64,000 nt of DNA. Source: RZYY01 sp036794825 (GTDB taxonomy: Bacteria; Bacteroidota; Bacteroidia; Bacteroidales; 4484-276). The notes under the pieces are model-generated. The model was not told the DNA's origin. It saw only the letters and a list, made by a program, of their open reading frames with translations, and made no database searches. The translations under genes and the position numbers were made by a program. Of this stretch, positions 37,413 through 45,544 are shown piece by piece; position 1 is the first letter of the stretch, and every line of letters begins with the position of its first letter. The stretch is from assembly GCA_036794825.1 (NCBI GenBank), contig DAIRGA010000012.1:1-64000 (forward strand), in the 5' to 3' direction.

Positions 37413-38291
37413 ATGTTACCAGATACCATTCATCAATACCTGACTCTTTTCCTTCAAAAGGAATTTCCCGAAATAAAAGAGCGACTGACTTCAACGCCCG
37501 TTTCCGGCGGGTCAATCAACGAGGCTTTCAGGATAAATGCCTGGCCACGGAAGTTTTTTCTGAAATACAACCACGCTGGTAAATTTCCTGGAATGTTCGA
37601 AAAGGAGGCTGCCGGACTGAAGTTGCTGAAATCTGCCGGCGAAATTGATATTCCTCAGGTGTTACTAACTGGTGATGCCGGAGGCTATTCATTTTTGCTG
37701 CTGGAGTATGTCGAATCTGCGCGGGAACAGCCTGATTTCTGGGAGGATTTCGGTAAACGGCTGGCCGCCCTGCATTGTCATAAAAGCGGGAGGTTCGGTC
37801 TGGATCACGACAATTACATGGGGTCGCTTTTTCAGCACAACAATTTTCATGATAACTGGGTTGAGTTTTTTGTTCAGGAGCGACTGGAAAGGCAGATCAG
37901 GCTGGCACGCGAAAGTGGCAGGGTTACCCGCCCTGACGTGGGCGCCATGGAGCGGCTTTATCATAAATTGGGTGAAATTTTTCCTGAAACCAAACCCTCG
38001 CTCATTCACGGCGATCTATGGAGTGGTAATTTCATGGTAAATAATCAGGGAATGCCCTGCCTGATTGATCCCGCAACATATTACGGCCATCCCGAAGCCG
38101 ACATCGCCATGACCCGGCTGTTTGGCGGATTTTCCGAAAGATTTTATGAGGCCTATAATGCACACACCCCACTGGAAAAAGGCTGGCAGCAAAGGCTTGA
38201 TTATTACAACCTTTACCCGCTGCTGGTGCATGTCAACCTCTTTGGCGAAGGCTACCTGGGATCGGTGCAGCAGATTCTGCGAAAATTCTGA
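37413..38291 (+). CDS. Fructosamine kinase family protein
   Basis: 292 residues from the ATG at 37413, the usual family length. Phosphorylates ketosamines (ribulosamine, erythrulosamine) on glycated amines so that they decompose, a protein-repair role. Kinase motifs: the VSGGSINEAFRI N-lobe (~30-41), catalytic LIHGDLWSGNFM (~197-208, Asp201 and Asn206) and metal-binding LIDPATYYGHPEADIAM (~217-233). An open frame extends 51 codons upstream but crosses the inverted repeat arm and is not family-like. Confidence 0.92.
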   Translation: MLPDTIHQYLTLFLQKEFPEIKERLTSTPVSGGSINEAFRINAWPRKFFLKYNHAGKFPGMFEKEAAGLKLLKSAGEIDIPQVLLTGDAGGYSFLLLEYVESAREQPDFWEDFGKRLAALHCHKSGRFGLDHDNYMGSLFQHNNFHDNWVEFFVQERLERQIRLARESGRVTRPDVGAMERLYHKLGEIFPETKPSLIHGDLWSGNFMVNNQGMPCLIDPATYYGHPEADIAMTRLFGGFSERFYEAYNAHTPLEKGWQQRLDYYNLYPLLVHVNLFGEGYLGSVQQILRKF

Positions 38292-38531
38292 TGAGTATCT
38301 TATTTTCTAATTTCGTGCTTTTATTTGGCAAAATTTTCAAATAACAAATCTCAAAAGACAAATAATTACGAAATTTCAAAATTCAATTACCAAACCGATA
38401 CACATTCATTCCTTCCTGAATGCGGAATGCAGGGTTGCATTCACTGATTGGATTTTTGATCCTTTGTGCATTGAGTTTTAATTGAAATTTGTTTATTGTA
38501 TTTTGGTTTTTCTGGTTTATCCAGGTTAGGG

Positions 38532-39146
38532 TTAAAAAAGCCCGTGAAGCTCAGCGATGATTTTATCAATCACATAGCCCAGCGCTTCTGGCTTTTCAGC
38601 AAAATCAAGCTGGTCAACATTGAAAATTATTTTCTTGCCCTCGGAATAATTTTCTATCCAGGCCTCATAGCGGTCGTTGAGGCTTTTGAGATAATCCAGC
38701 CGGATGGACTCCTCGTAATCGCGCCCCCGTTTTTGAATCTGATTCACCAGCGTTGGAACCGACGCCCTCAGGTAGATCAGCAGATCAGGAGGCTTGATGA
38801 AACTTGCCATCAATTCAAAAAGCGACCGGTAGTTGTCGAAGTCCCGGGTCGTCATCAGGTTCATTTCGTGCAGGTTGGGAGCAAAAATATAAGCATCTTC
38901 GTAAATAGTTCGATCCTGGATCACATTTTTCCCGCTCTCCCTGATTTTGACCACCTGCCTGAAACGGCTGTTCAGAAAATAGATCTGCAGGTTGAACGAC
39001 CATCGCCGCATGTCTTCGTAAAAGCTGTGCAGGTAAGGGTTGTCGTCCACCGACTCGAAATGGGGCTCCCATTTGAAGTGTTTGGCAAGAAGCGTGGTAA
39101 GTGTGGTTTTTCCGGAACCGATATTGCCGGCAACTGCAATGTGCAT
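38532..39146 (-). CDS. Deoxynucleoside kinase
   Basis: 204 residues. The P-loop GNIGSGKTT (7-15), the catalytic Glu region, the DRTIYEDAYIFA (DRS-like) motif and the C-terminal lid RGRDYEESIRLDYL identify the dNK/deoxyadenosine-deoxyguanosine kinase family, which salvages deoxynucleosides with ATP. No leader motif is visible upstream. The 240 bp after its stop (38292-38531) are AT-rich, repetitive-looking and hold no gene. Confidence 0.93.
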   Translation of the reverse strand: MHIAVAGNIGSGKTTLTTLLAKHFKWEPHFESVDDNPYLHSFYEDMRRWSFNLQIYFLNSRFRQVVKIRESGKNVIQDRTIYEDAYIFAPNLHEMNLMTTRDFDNYRSLFELMASFIKPPDLLIYLRASVPTLVNQIQKRGRDYEESIRLDYLKSLNDRYEAWIENYSEGKKIIFNVDQLDFAEKPEALGYVIDKIIAELHGLF

Positions 39147-39271
39147 AGGACTTTGACTTTAATTTTTTGATAAAAATCGAGGGGTAAAAATACAAAAGAA
39201 CCTGAATGTGCAAAGGCATTCCTGAAAAGAGCAAAATCATCAGTTAACCAAAAATTAACATCAGGATAACA

Positions 39272-39300
39272 TTGTGTTTTAAAATTATGCCGTATTTTTG
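39272..39300 (+). promoter_or_regulatory. Promoter of the ars operon
   Basis: TTG at 39272-39274, 18 bp, then TATTTTTG at 39293-39300. The expected start is near 39304, and the arsR ATG is at 39323. The frame that begins upstream at 39272 would start inside this promoter, so it is rejected. ArsR repressors normally bind at such a position. Confidence 0.7.
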
Positions 39301-39322
39301 CGTCATATTTTTTTGCAAAGCA

Positions 39323-39661
39323 ATGACCCAATCCAAAGCTGAAATCTTTAATGATGATTTGCGGGCGCTGGCCGGATTTGCCAAAGCCCTGGCCCACCCG
39401 GCAAGAATCGCCATCCTCAACTTTCTGGCATCTTCCGGAACCTGCATCACCGGCGATATTTCCGACGAAATCCCGCTGAGCCGCACTACAGTTGGTCAGC
39501 ATTTGAAAGAGCTGAAAAAAGCCGGTCTCATCAAAGGCGAGATCGAAGGGGTGAAAGTAAACTACTGCCTCAACCAGGAAGTAGTCTGCCGGATGAATAG
39601 CCGTTTCGAACAGTTTCTTGGTAACCTGAAAAAATCAGATCAGTTAAATTGCACTGAATAA
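39323..39661 (+). CDS. arsR: ArsR-family transcriptional repressor
   Basis: 112 residues. Winged helix HTH with ALAHPARIAILNFLA (helices 1-2), ISDEIPLSRTTVGQHLKELKKAGLI (recognition helix) and a beta wing IKGEIEGVKVNYCL. It heads an operon of arsenate reductase, arsenite methyltransferase and Acr3, so it very probably senses arsenite. It lacks the classical ELCVCDL metal site; cysteines are at SGTC, NYCL, VVCR and the C-terminal NCTE, so the metal site must be of another subtype. Confidence 0.92.
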   Translation: MTQSKAEIFNDDLRALAGFAKALAHPARIAILNFLASSGTCITGDISDEIPLSRTTVGQHLKELKKAGLIKGEIEGVKVNYCLNQEVVCRMNSRFEQFLGNLKKSDQLNCTE

Positions 39662-39680
39662 ACCACATAACTATATTTTT

Positions 39681-40106
39681 ATGAAAATCCTTGTTTTATG
39701 CACCGGTAACTCCTGCCGCAGCCAGATGGCGGAGGGCTTTTTTAAGTCATTCGATTCCCGCCTTGAAGTTTATTCTGCCGGGACGATACCTGCCGGCCAG
39801 GTAAATCCATATGCCGTGAAAGTGATGAATGAGATCGGAATTGACATTTCAGCCCAAACTTCGGATCATGTGGATCAATACATTGATCAGCCTTTTGATT
39901 ATGTGATTACCGTTTGCGACGATGCCAACGAAAAGTGCCCGGTATTCACCGGGCAGGTTAAACACCGGCTGCACATAGGTTTTGATGACCCTGCCGACGC
40001 CACCGGAACAAACGATGAGATCCTACCTGTTTACCGGAGGGTAAGAGATGAGATCAAAGAAACATTCACTAAATTTTTCAACGAAGAAATCTTAAATCAA
40101 CTCTAA
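39681..40106 (+). CDS. arsC: Arsenate reductase, thioredoxin-coupled (LMW-phosphatase fold)
   Basis: 141 residues. The catalytic loop Cys7-TGNSC12-RS is followed by Cys79 and Cys86 (VCDDANEKCPVF), the triple-cysteine relay of the S. aureus pI258 type, which uses thioredoxin. Reduces arsenate to arsenite in the cytoplasm. It starts 19 bp after arsR; its stop overlaps the arsM start. Confidence 0.95.
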   Translation: MKILVLCTGNSCRSQMAEGFFKSFDSRLEVYSAGTIPAGQVNPYAVKVMNEIGIDISAQTSDHVDQYIDQPFDYVITVCDDANEKCPVFTGQVKHRLHIGFDDPADATGTNDEILPVYRRVRDEIKETFTKFFNEEILNQL

Positions 40107-40912
40107 TGGAAAACATTAAAAAGATCGTTCAGGAGAAGTACAGCCGGATTGCAGTCGAAGCAGACAATCAGGTTGACACAGGATGTTGCGGCGGGTCATC
40201 ATGCTGCGGTTCGTCAATGGATTACACCGTTTTCAGCGAAAGCTATGAAACGCAGGAGGGCTATCATGCCGATGCCGACCTGGGGCTGGGCTGTGGCATC
40301 CCAACCGAATTTGCCGGCTTGAAACCGGGCGACCACGTGCTCGACCTGGGCAGCGGCGCCGGAAACGATTGCTTTGTGGCGAGGGCACTGGTTGGTGAAA
40401 GCGGCAGGGTAACAGGTCTCGACTTTTCAGAAGATATGATTGCAAAAGCTCGTAAAAACACAGCAGCACTGCGTTTCACCAATATTGATTTTGTTCAGGG
40501 TGATATTGAGGAAATGCCATTTCCTGACAGCCGGTTTGATGTTATTTTATCCAACTGCGTGCTTAACCTGGTTCCTGATAAAACAAAGGCTTTTGCTGAA
40601 ATGCTCAGGGTTCTCAAACCCGGAGGTCATTTTTGTGTGTCGGATGTTGTTGTGAAGGGTGAGTTGCCAGCGAAGATTAAAAACGATGCCGAGATGTATG
40701 CCGGTTGCGTGGCAGGGGCAATGAAAATAGAAGAGTATCTGAAAACGATTGATGAGGCCGGTTTTCAGCATATTGCCATTCACAAGGAGAAGAAAATCGA
40801 AATCCCGGAATCCATCCTTGAAAACTACCTGGCTGAAGATGAAACAGCAGCAATTCTCAACGAAACTGCCGGTTTGTATTCCATCACTGTCAGCGGTTTT
40901 AAATTGAAGTAG
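40106..40912 (+). CDS. arsM: Arsenite methyltransferase ArsM
   Basis: 268 residues. AdoMet-dependent methylation of As(III). The AdoMet site is VLDLGSGAGNDCFVA (~78-92) with GLDFSEDMI; the three arsenic-binding cysteines of the family appear as Cys63 (GLGCGIP), Cys151 (LSNCVLNLV) and Cys201 (YAGCVAGAM). A Cys-rich N-terminal patch CCGGSSCCGSS (27-37) adds four more potential thiolate ligands. It overlaps arsC by 1 bp and is followed by acr3 after 26 bp. Confidence 0.95.
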   Translation: MENIKKIVQEKYSRIAVEADNQVDTGCCGGSSCCGSSMDYTVFSESYETQEGYHADADLGLGCGIPTEFAGLKPGDHVLDLGSGAGNDCFVARALVGESGRVTGLDFSEDMIAKARKNTAALRFTNIDFVQGDIEEMPFPDSRFDVILSNCVLNLVPDKTKAFAEMLRVLKPGGHFCVSDVVVKGELPAKIKNDAEMYAGCVAGAMKIEEYLKTIDEAGFQHIAIHKEKKIEIPESILENYLAEDETAAILNETAGLYSITVSGFKLK

Positions 40913-40938
40913 ATAACAACACCAAATACTTTTCAGTT

Positions 40939-41964
<1,026 letters not shown>

Positions 41965-42162
41965 TTGGCTATTTCAATCCTGTGGTTTGTATTAGTCTCA
42001 AGCATTAGAACTACAAGAGTGGGGAGAAATCAACCTGTTTCAGGAAGGAACAATTGACATGAATTAATTTATAATAGTAGTAATCTTTTTCTGTCTGGTT
42101 TTCAGGTCAGCTCATTACTGTCCGGTCTGTAATCAATGATCATTTAATGCTTTAAATTGTAT

Positions 42163-42199
42163 TTATGCAAATCGCCACTTTAACTTGTGATTTGCATAA
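42163..42199. repeat. Inverted repeat overlapping the 42218 promoter
   Basis: Perfect 11-bp arms TTATGCAAATC (42163-42173) and GATTTGCATAA (42189-42199) separated by 15 bp. The right arm lies between the -33 and -7 elements of the promoter at 42185-42213, the position of a classical operator. It could also be a terminal repeat of an old insertion; no matching copy is seen at the other end of the gene. Confidence 0.75.
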
Positions 42200-42213
42200 A
42201 ACATCTATCTTTG
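42185..42213 (+). promoter_or_regulatory. Promoter of the AAA ATPase gene (near-leaderless)
   Basis: TTG (42185-42187), 18 bp, TATCTTTG (42206-42213). The ATG begins only 4 nt after the box, so transcription should start at or within 1-2 nt of the start codon, giving a leaderless mRNA. Confidence 0.65.
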
Positions 42214-42217
42214 CCAC

Positions 42218-43381
42218 ATGATCCAAAGAAAATTGCAACAGACTCTGGCCGAATTAATGGCTGTTTTCCCGGTTGTAACCTTGACCGGTCCACGGCAATC
42301 GGGGAAAACAACCCTTTCACAAATGACCTTTCCTGGATTCAATTATTGTAACCTTGAACACCCGGATGTAAGGCACTTTGCACGGACAGACCCAATAAGC
42401 TTTTTCAGGCAGTATCCTACCCCTTTGATCATTGATGAGATTCAAAGAGTACCTGAATTGTTGTCCTACATTCAGGTTGATGTGGATGAAAAACGGCAAA
42501 ATGGGCTTTATTTGCTTACCGGCAGCCAACAACTCAATCTCAATGCTGCAATCACGCAGTCGTTAGCCGGTCGCAGTGCGATTCTGACACTATTGCCATT
42601 TTCGATACAGGAAATCAGTCAATATGGTTTGGATCATTTTTCTCGGGATACCTATCTTTTCACGGGATTTCTTCCCCGCATTTACGATCAGCAACAACCG
42701 GTAAGTATTGCATACAGGAGTTATCTGCAGACCTATCTTGAACGTGATATACGCCAGTTGATCAACGTAAAAGAACTGACAACATTTGAAAAGTTTTTAA
42801 AGTTGCTGGCCGGCAGAGTAGGGCAATTGGTGAACCTGAACTCGCTGGCCAACGAAACCGGGGTATCATCAACAACTATTAATCACTGGCTTTCGGTGCT
42901 TGAAGCATCATATATCATTTTCAGGTTGAAACCCTATCATCAAAACTTTGGTAAAAGAACCATCAAATCCCCTAAGATTTATTTCATCGAGCCGGGTCTT
43001 GCCTGTTACCTCCTCGAAATAGAAGATGAAAAACAAGTTGCCCGTGATCCATTGTTAGGGGGATTATTCGAAAATATGGTCATTGCCGAAGCATTGAAAG
43101 CACGATACAACAAAGGATTCGACGGGAATTTATACTTTTTCCGCGACAGTAATCAGTTCGAGGTTGATCTCTTGTTTAAAAAAGATGGAATCCTTACTTC
43201 GGTTGAGATAAAAGCTTCAATGACTTTTAATGATGATTTTGTAAAAAACCTCCATCGCTTTCAAAAAATAACTGGTGTTCCACAAAGTGGAATGATTGTC
43301 TATGGAGGGAAAAATAATTTTACAAACAAAGATGGCATTGATGTTATTGGTTTTGAGAGTGTTTCGGATATATTTGATTAA
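42218..43381 (+). CDS. AAA ATPase with DUF4143 (AAA_14 type)
   Basis: 387 residues. Walker A GPRQSGKTT (~24-32), Walker B PLIIDEIQR (~70-78), sensor LLTGSQQL, then the C-terminal DUF4143 region with the FENMVIAEALK and FYFRDSNQFEVDLLFK motifs, the latter resembling a PD-(D/E)xK nuclease core (ExD...EIKAS). These proteins are frequent, often in many copies, in anaerobic bacteria and archaea; their function is not established. Start fixed by the promoter 4 nt upstream. Confidence 0.9.
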   Translation: MIQRKLQQTLAELMAVFPVVTLTGPRQSGKTTLSQMTFPGFNYCNLEHPDVRHFARTDPISFFRQYPTPLIIDEIQRVPELLSYIQVDVDEKRQNGLYLLTGSQQLNLNAAITQSLAGRSAILTLLPFSIQEISQYGLDHFSRDTYLFTGFLPRIYDQQQPVSIAYRSYLQTYLERDIRQLINVKELTTFEKFLKLLAGRVGQLVNLNSLANETGVSSTTINHWLSVLEASYIIFRLKPYHQNFGKRTIKSPKIYFIEPGLACYLLEIEDEKQVARDPLLGGLFENMVIAEALKARYNKGFDGNLYFFRDSNQFEVDLLFKKDGILTSVEIKASMTFNDDFVKNLHRFQKITGVPQSGMIVYGGKNNFTNKDGIDVIGFESVSDIFD

Positions 43382-43494
43382 GACACTTACATTGACTTGT
43401 CAGGACAATAACAAGACAATAAAACACCCACCAAACTTGCAACTGCAGCGGCTATTGCCGGCAATTCATCGGGTGAATGTCTTAATTCATTATT

Positions 43495-43554
43495 CTCCAA
43501 AGGACTCTCCGAAGGTCCCCTGGACTCCTTTGGAGACTCCTTTAGACCTTCGGA
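43495..43554. repeat. Two interleaved perfect inverted repeats
   Basis: CTCCAAAGGA (43495-43504) pairs with TCCTTTGGAG (43526-43535); TCCGAAGGTC (43508-43517) pairs with GACCTTCGGA (43545-43554). The order A1-B1-A2-B2 means the two stems are mutually exclusive as simple hairpins, or form a pseudoknot. It lies between convergent genes; no T-run typical of a terminator follows. Confidence 0.8.
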
Positions 43555-43586
43555 CAATATTCATTACAAGAGTTTTCTGTCAGGCA

Positions 43587-44207
43587 TTAGTCCGACATTC
43601 CCAGCCCTTCGAGCGCCGATGCATCGTTTGGTCGAATGAGCAATGCTTTGTGAAATAGGGCATGCGCCTCCTTTTTCTTTCCCTGGCGCAGATGAACCCA
43701 GGCAAACATATGGATCGCATCATAATCAAAAGGGTACATATTGGCCACCCGCTCAAAATACTTGTAAGAGGTCTGGTAATCCTCTCTGTAATAATAGATT
43801 AATCCCATCCGATAGTTGGTTAGCGAGTGGTTGGGATCAATTTTCAGGATTTCGTTGTATCGGGTCACCACATGATCCCAGTTGCCCATGGCCGATGCGG
43901 GCAGTACAAACCCTAACCTCGCCTCTATACTGTAAGGCATCAGTTGGATGGCTTTGTTGTAATAGGCCGCCGATTCGGTGAATGAGCCTTTGAGGTAGGA
44001 TAACCAGCCCAGACGGAGATTGATTTCGTAGGATGATTCGCTGTATACCTTGCGCAGTGCATCAGCGGCCTTGGTATAGTCTCCATCGGTTTCCAGTTTG
44101 TAACTGGCAATAAAAGCATCCTGCACACTTTTTTCGTCCTGCGGATACAGGGGAGTGATGGCAACAGCTAGGATAATGATTAAAATGAGTTTTTTCAGAG
44201 TTTCCAT
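43587..44207 (-). CDS. TPR-repeat protein with signal peptide
   Basis: 206 residues from the ATG at 44205-44207. A signal peptide (ETLKKLILIIILAVAITPLYPQ) precedes about five TPR-like helix pairs (for example DYTKAADALRKVYSES, SFTESAAYYNKAIQLMPYSIEARLG, DYQTSYKYFERVANMYPFDYDAIH). Probably a periplasmic scaffold. It overlaps the end of the upstream gene by 13 bp and is the third gene of the operon starting at 47745. Confidence 0.75.
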   Translation of the reverse strand: METLKKLILIIILAVAITPLYPQDEKSVQDAFIASYKLETDGDYTKAADALRKVYSESSYEINLRLGWLSYLKGSFTESAAYYNKAIQLMPYSIEARLGFVLPASAMGNWDHVVTRYNEILKIDPNHSLTNYRMGLIYYYREDYQTSYKYFERVANMYPFDYDAIHMFAWVHLRQGKKKEAHALFHKALLIRPNDASALEGLGMSD

Positions 44208-45544
44208 TTTATGCCTCCTGTTATATGATGGTTTTGGTATTTGAACGAATTCCATTTAAAAGACTCATAATCCTGATATTCCAGATATTTGTCTTTATAG
44301 TTGATTAAACTGTATTCGATTTGCAAAATTATGTTTTTGCTGATCAGAAATATTGCGGATGTACTCAGGCGCGATCTGATCTGCCCGACAGAGTTGAAAA
44401 TGATGATGCTGGTTTCGTCGTGAGCATTTTTCAAATCCCCAAAGTGAGCCGATCCTTGCAGCCACAGCCGGGGGATTACTTTTGCGCCGGCAGTCCCTTT
44501 AAAATGAAAATTGATTTCTTCGTTTTCGGTCAAAGCCGAGATGGTGGTCACAAAATAGTAATCCAGGCTGGCTTTGGGGTAATATCCGGCAACGACCGAG
44601 CCTTGCCACTGGTTTTGTTGGTTAAGACCCGAATTGCTCAGGGCTACCCCGGCGCTCCAGTAGGGTGCATCTCTGAAAAGTTTCAGCCCGGCGATGTATT
44701 CGGTGCGTTTAACCTCCATGCTATCAAACTGATAGACTAAGTTTGCTGTGTCCCACGAAACAAGCACCGGTTGATCTTTCAACGTTACCAGATCCACCGA
44801 TGGAATCAAGGTCCACCGCTGTTTAATTCTGACCGGAAATCGTCCGCTGAACTGGTTCTGCGCAAGGGTATAATGGTTTTCGAGCGTGTCGGCGCCATCC
44901 ATCACCACACGCTGGCGCTTATCCACCGTCATGTAGTTGTATCCCGCAAACCATCTGAACATCCTGGAAGGAGAAAAGGTTATCCCCAGCCCGCCGTAAA
45001 GCATATCGCCACTCCCGGTAACTTCGCCGTAAATATCCGATTCGCCGTCAATATCAAGCGTGTTCAAAACTTCCTCATTGTCCGAAAATCCGGCGCCACC
45101 AAAAACCAGAATGTTGCTCACTGGGGAGGCTTCGTTCAGAAGATTTTTGTAACGATGGGTGAGCCAGGCAGCTTCTGTTTCCATACCGCCCCATTCGTAG
45201 CAGGTCGAGAGGTAATCCAGCGCTGTTTTGTCGCCGGCATAAAAATTCAGCGCTTTTTCGAAATGCGTGGCTGCAAGGCGGTATTTTCCCGTCATAAAGG
45301 CAGCGATGCCCAATCTCATCCTCATGTAGTAAAAATCGTATCCCATCTCCACCGCACGGTTGCCCTCGTCGGCCAGTTTTTTCCAGTTCCCATCCAGGTA
45401 AAGCTGGTAGGTGATGCTGTCAGCCTGGGTAAAAGTTGGTTTTTCCTGTCCGGAGGCATTGGTGGCCAGACAAATGATCAGGACTGCCATAAGCGGAATC
45501 CATGCATCAACTGCCTTTTTTGATAATCGTTTAATCTTGCTCAT
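44195..45544 (-). CDS. Exported protein with TPR N-terminus and predicted outer-membrane barrel
   Basis: 449 residues. After a signal segment (~15-32, ending NASGQ) come TPR-like helices (~40-130: YRLAATHFEKALNFYAGDKTALDYLSTCYE), then ~300 residues of alternating strands with aromatic girdles and a C-terminal phenylalanine/lysine-rich strand (SFKWNSFKYQNHHITGGIKWKL), which read as a transmembrane beta-barrel. Function unknown. Its ATG overlaps the stop of the urea transporter fusion by 4 bp. Confidence 0.7.
   Translation of the reverse strand: MSKIKRLSKKAVDAWIPLMAVLIICLATNASGQEKPTFTQADSITYQLYLDGNWKKLADEGNRAVEMGYDFYYMRMRLGIAAFMTGKYRLAATHFEKALNFYAGDKTALDYLSTCYEWGGMETEAAWLTHRYKNLLNEASPVSNILVFGGAGFSDNEEVLNTLDIDGESDIYGEVTGSGDMLYGGLGITFSPSRMFRWFAGYNYMTVDKRQRVVMDGADTLENHYTLAQNQFSGRFPVRIKQRWTLIPSVDLVTLKDQPVLVSWDTANLVYQFDSMEVKRTEYIAGLKLFRDAPYWSAGVALSNSGLNQQNQWQGSVVAGYYPKASLDYYFVTTISALTENEEINFHFKGTAGAKVIPRLWLQGSAHFGDLKNAHDETSIIIFNSVGQIRSRLSTSAIFLISKNIILQIEYSLINYKDKYLEYQDYESFKWNSFKYQNHHITGGIKWKL

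Noticed and set aside
38292..38531. AT-rich stretch with many AAATTT/ATTTG words, considered as a mobile repeat
   Set aside because: The words are similar but not exact inverted or direct repeats; low-complexity sequence explains it.
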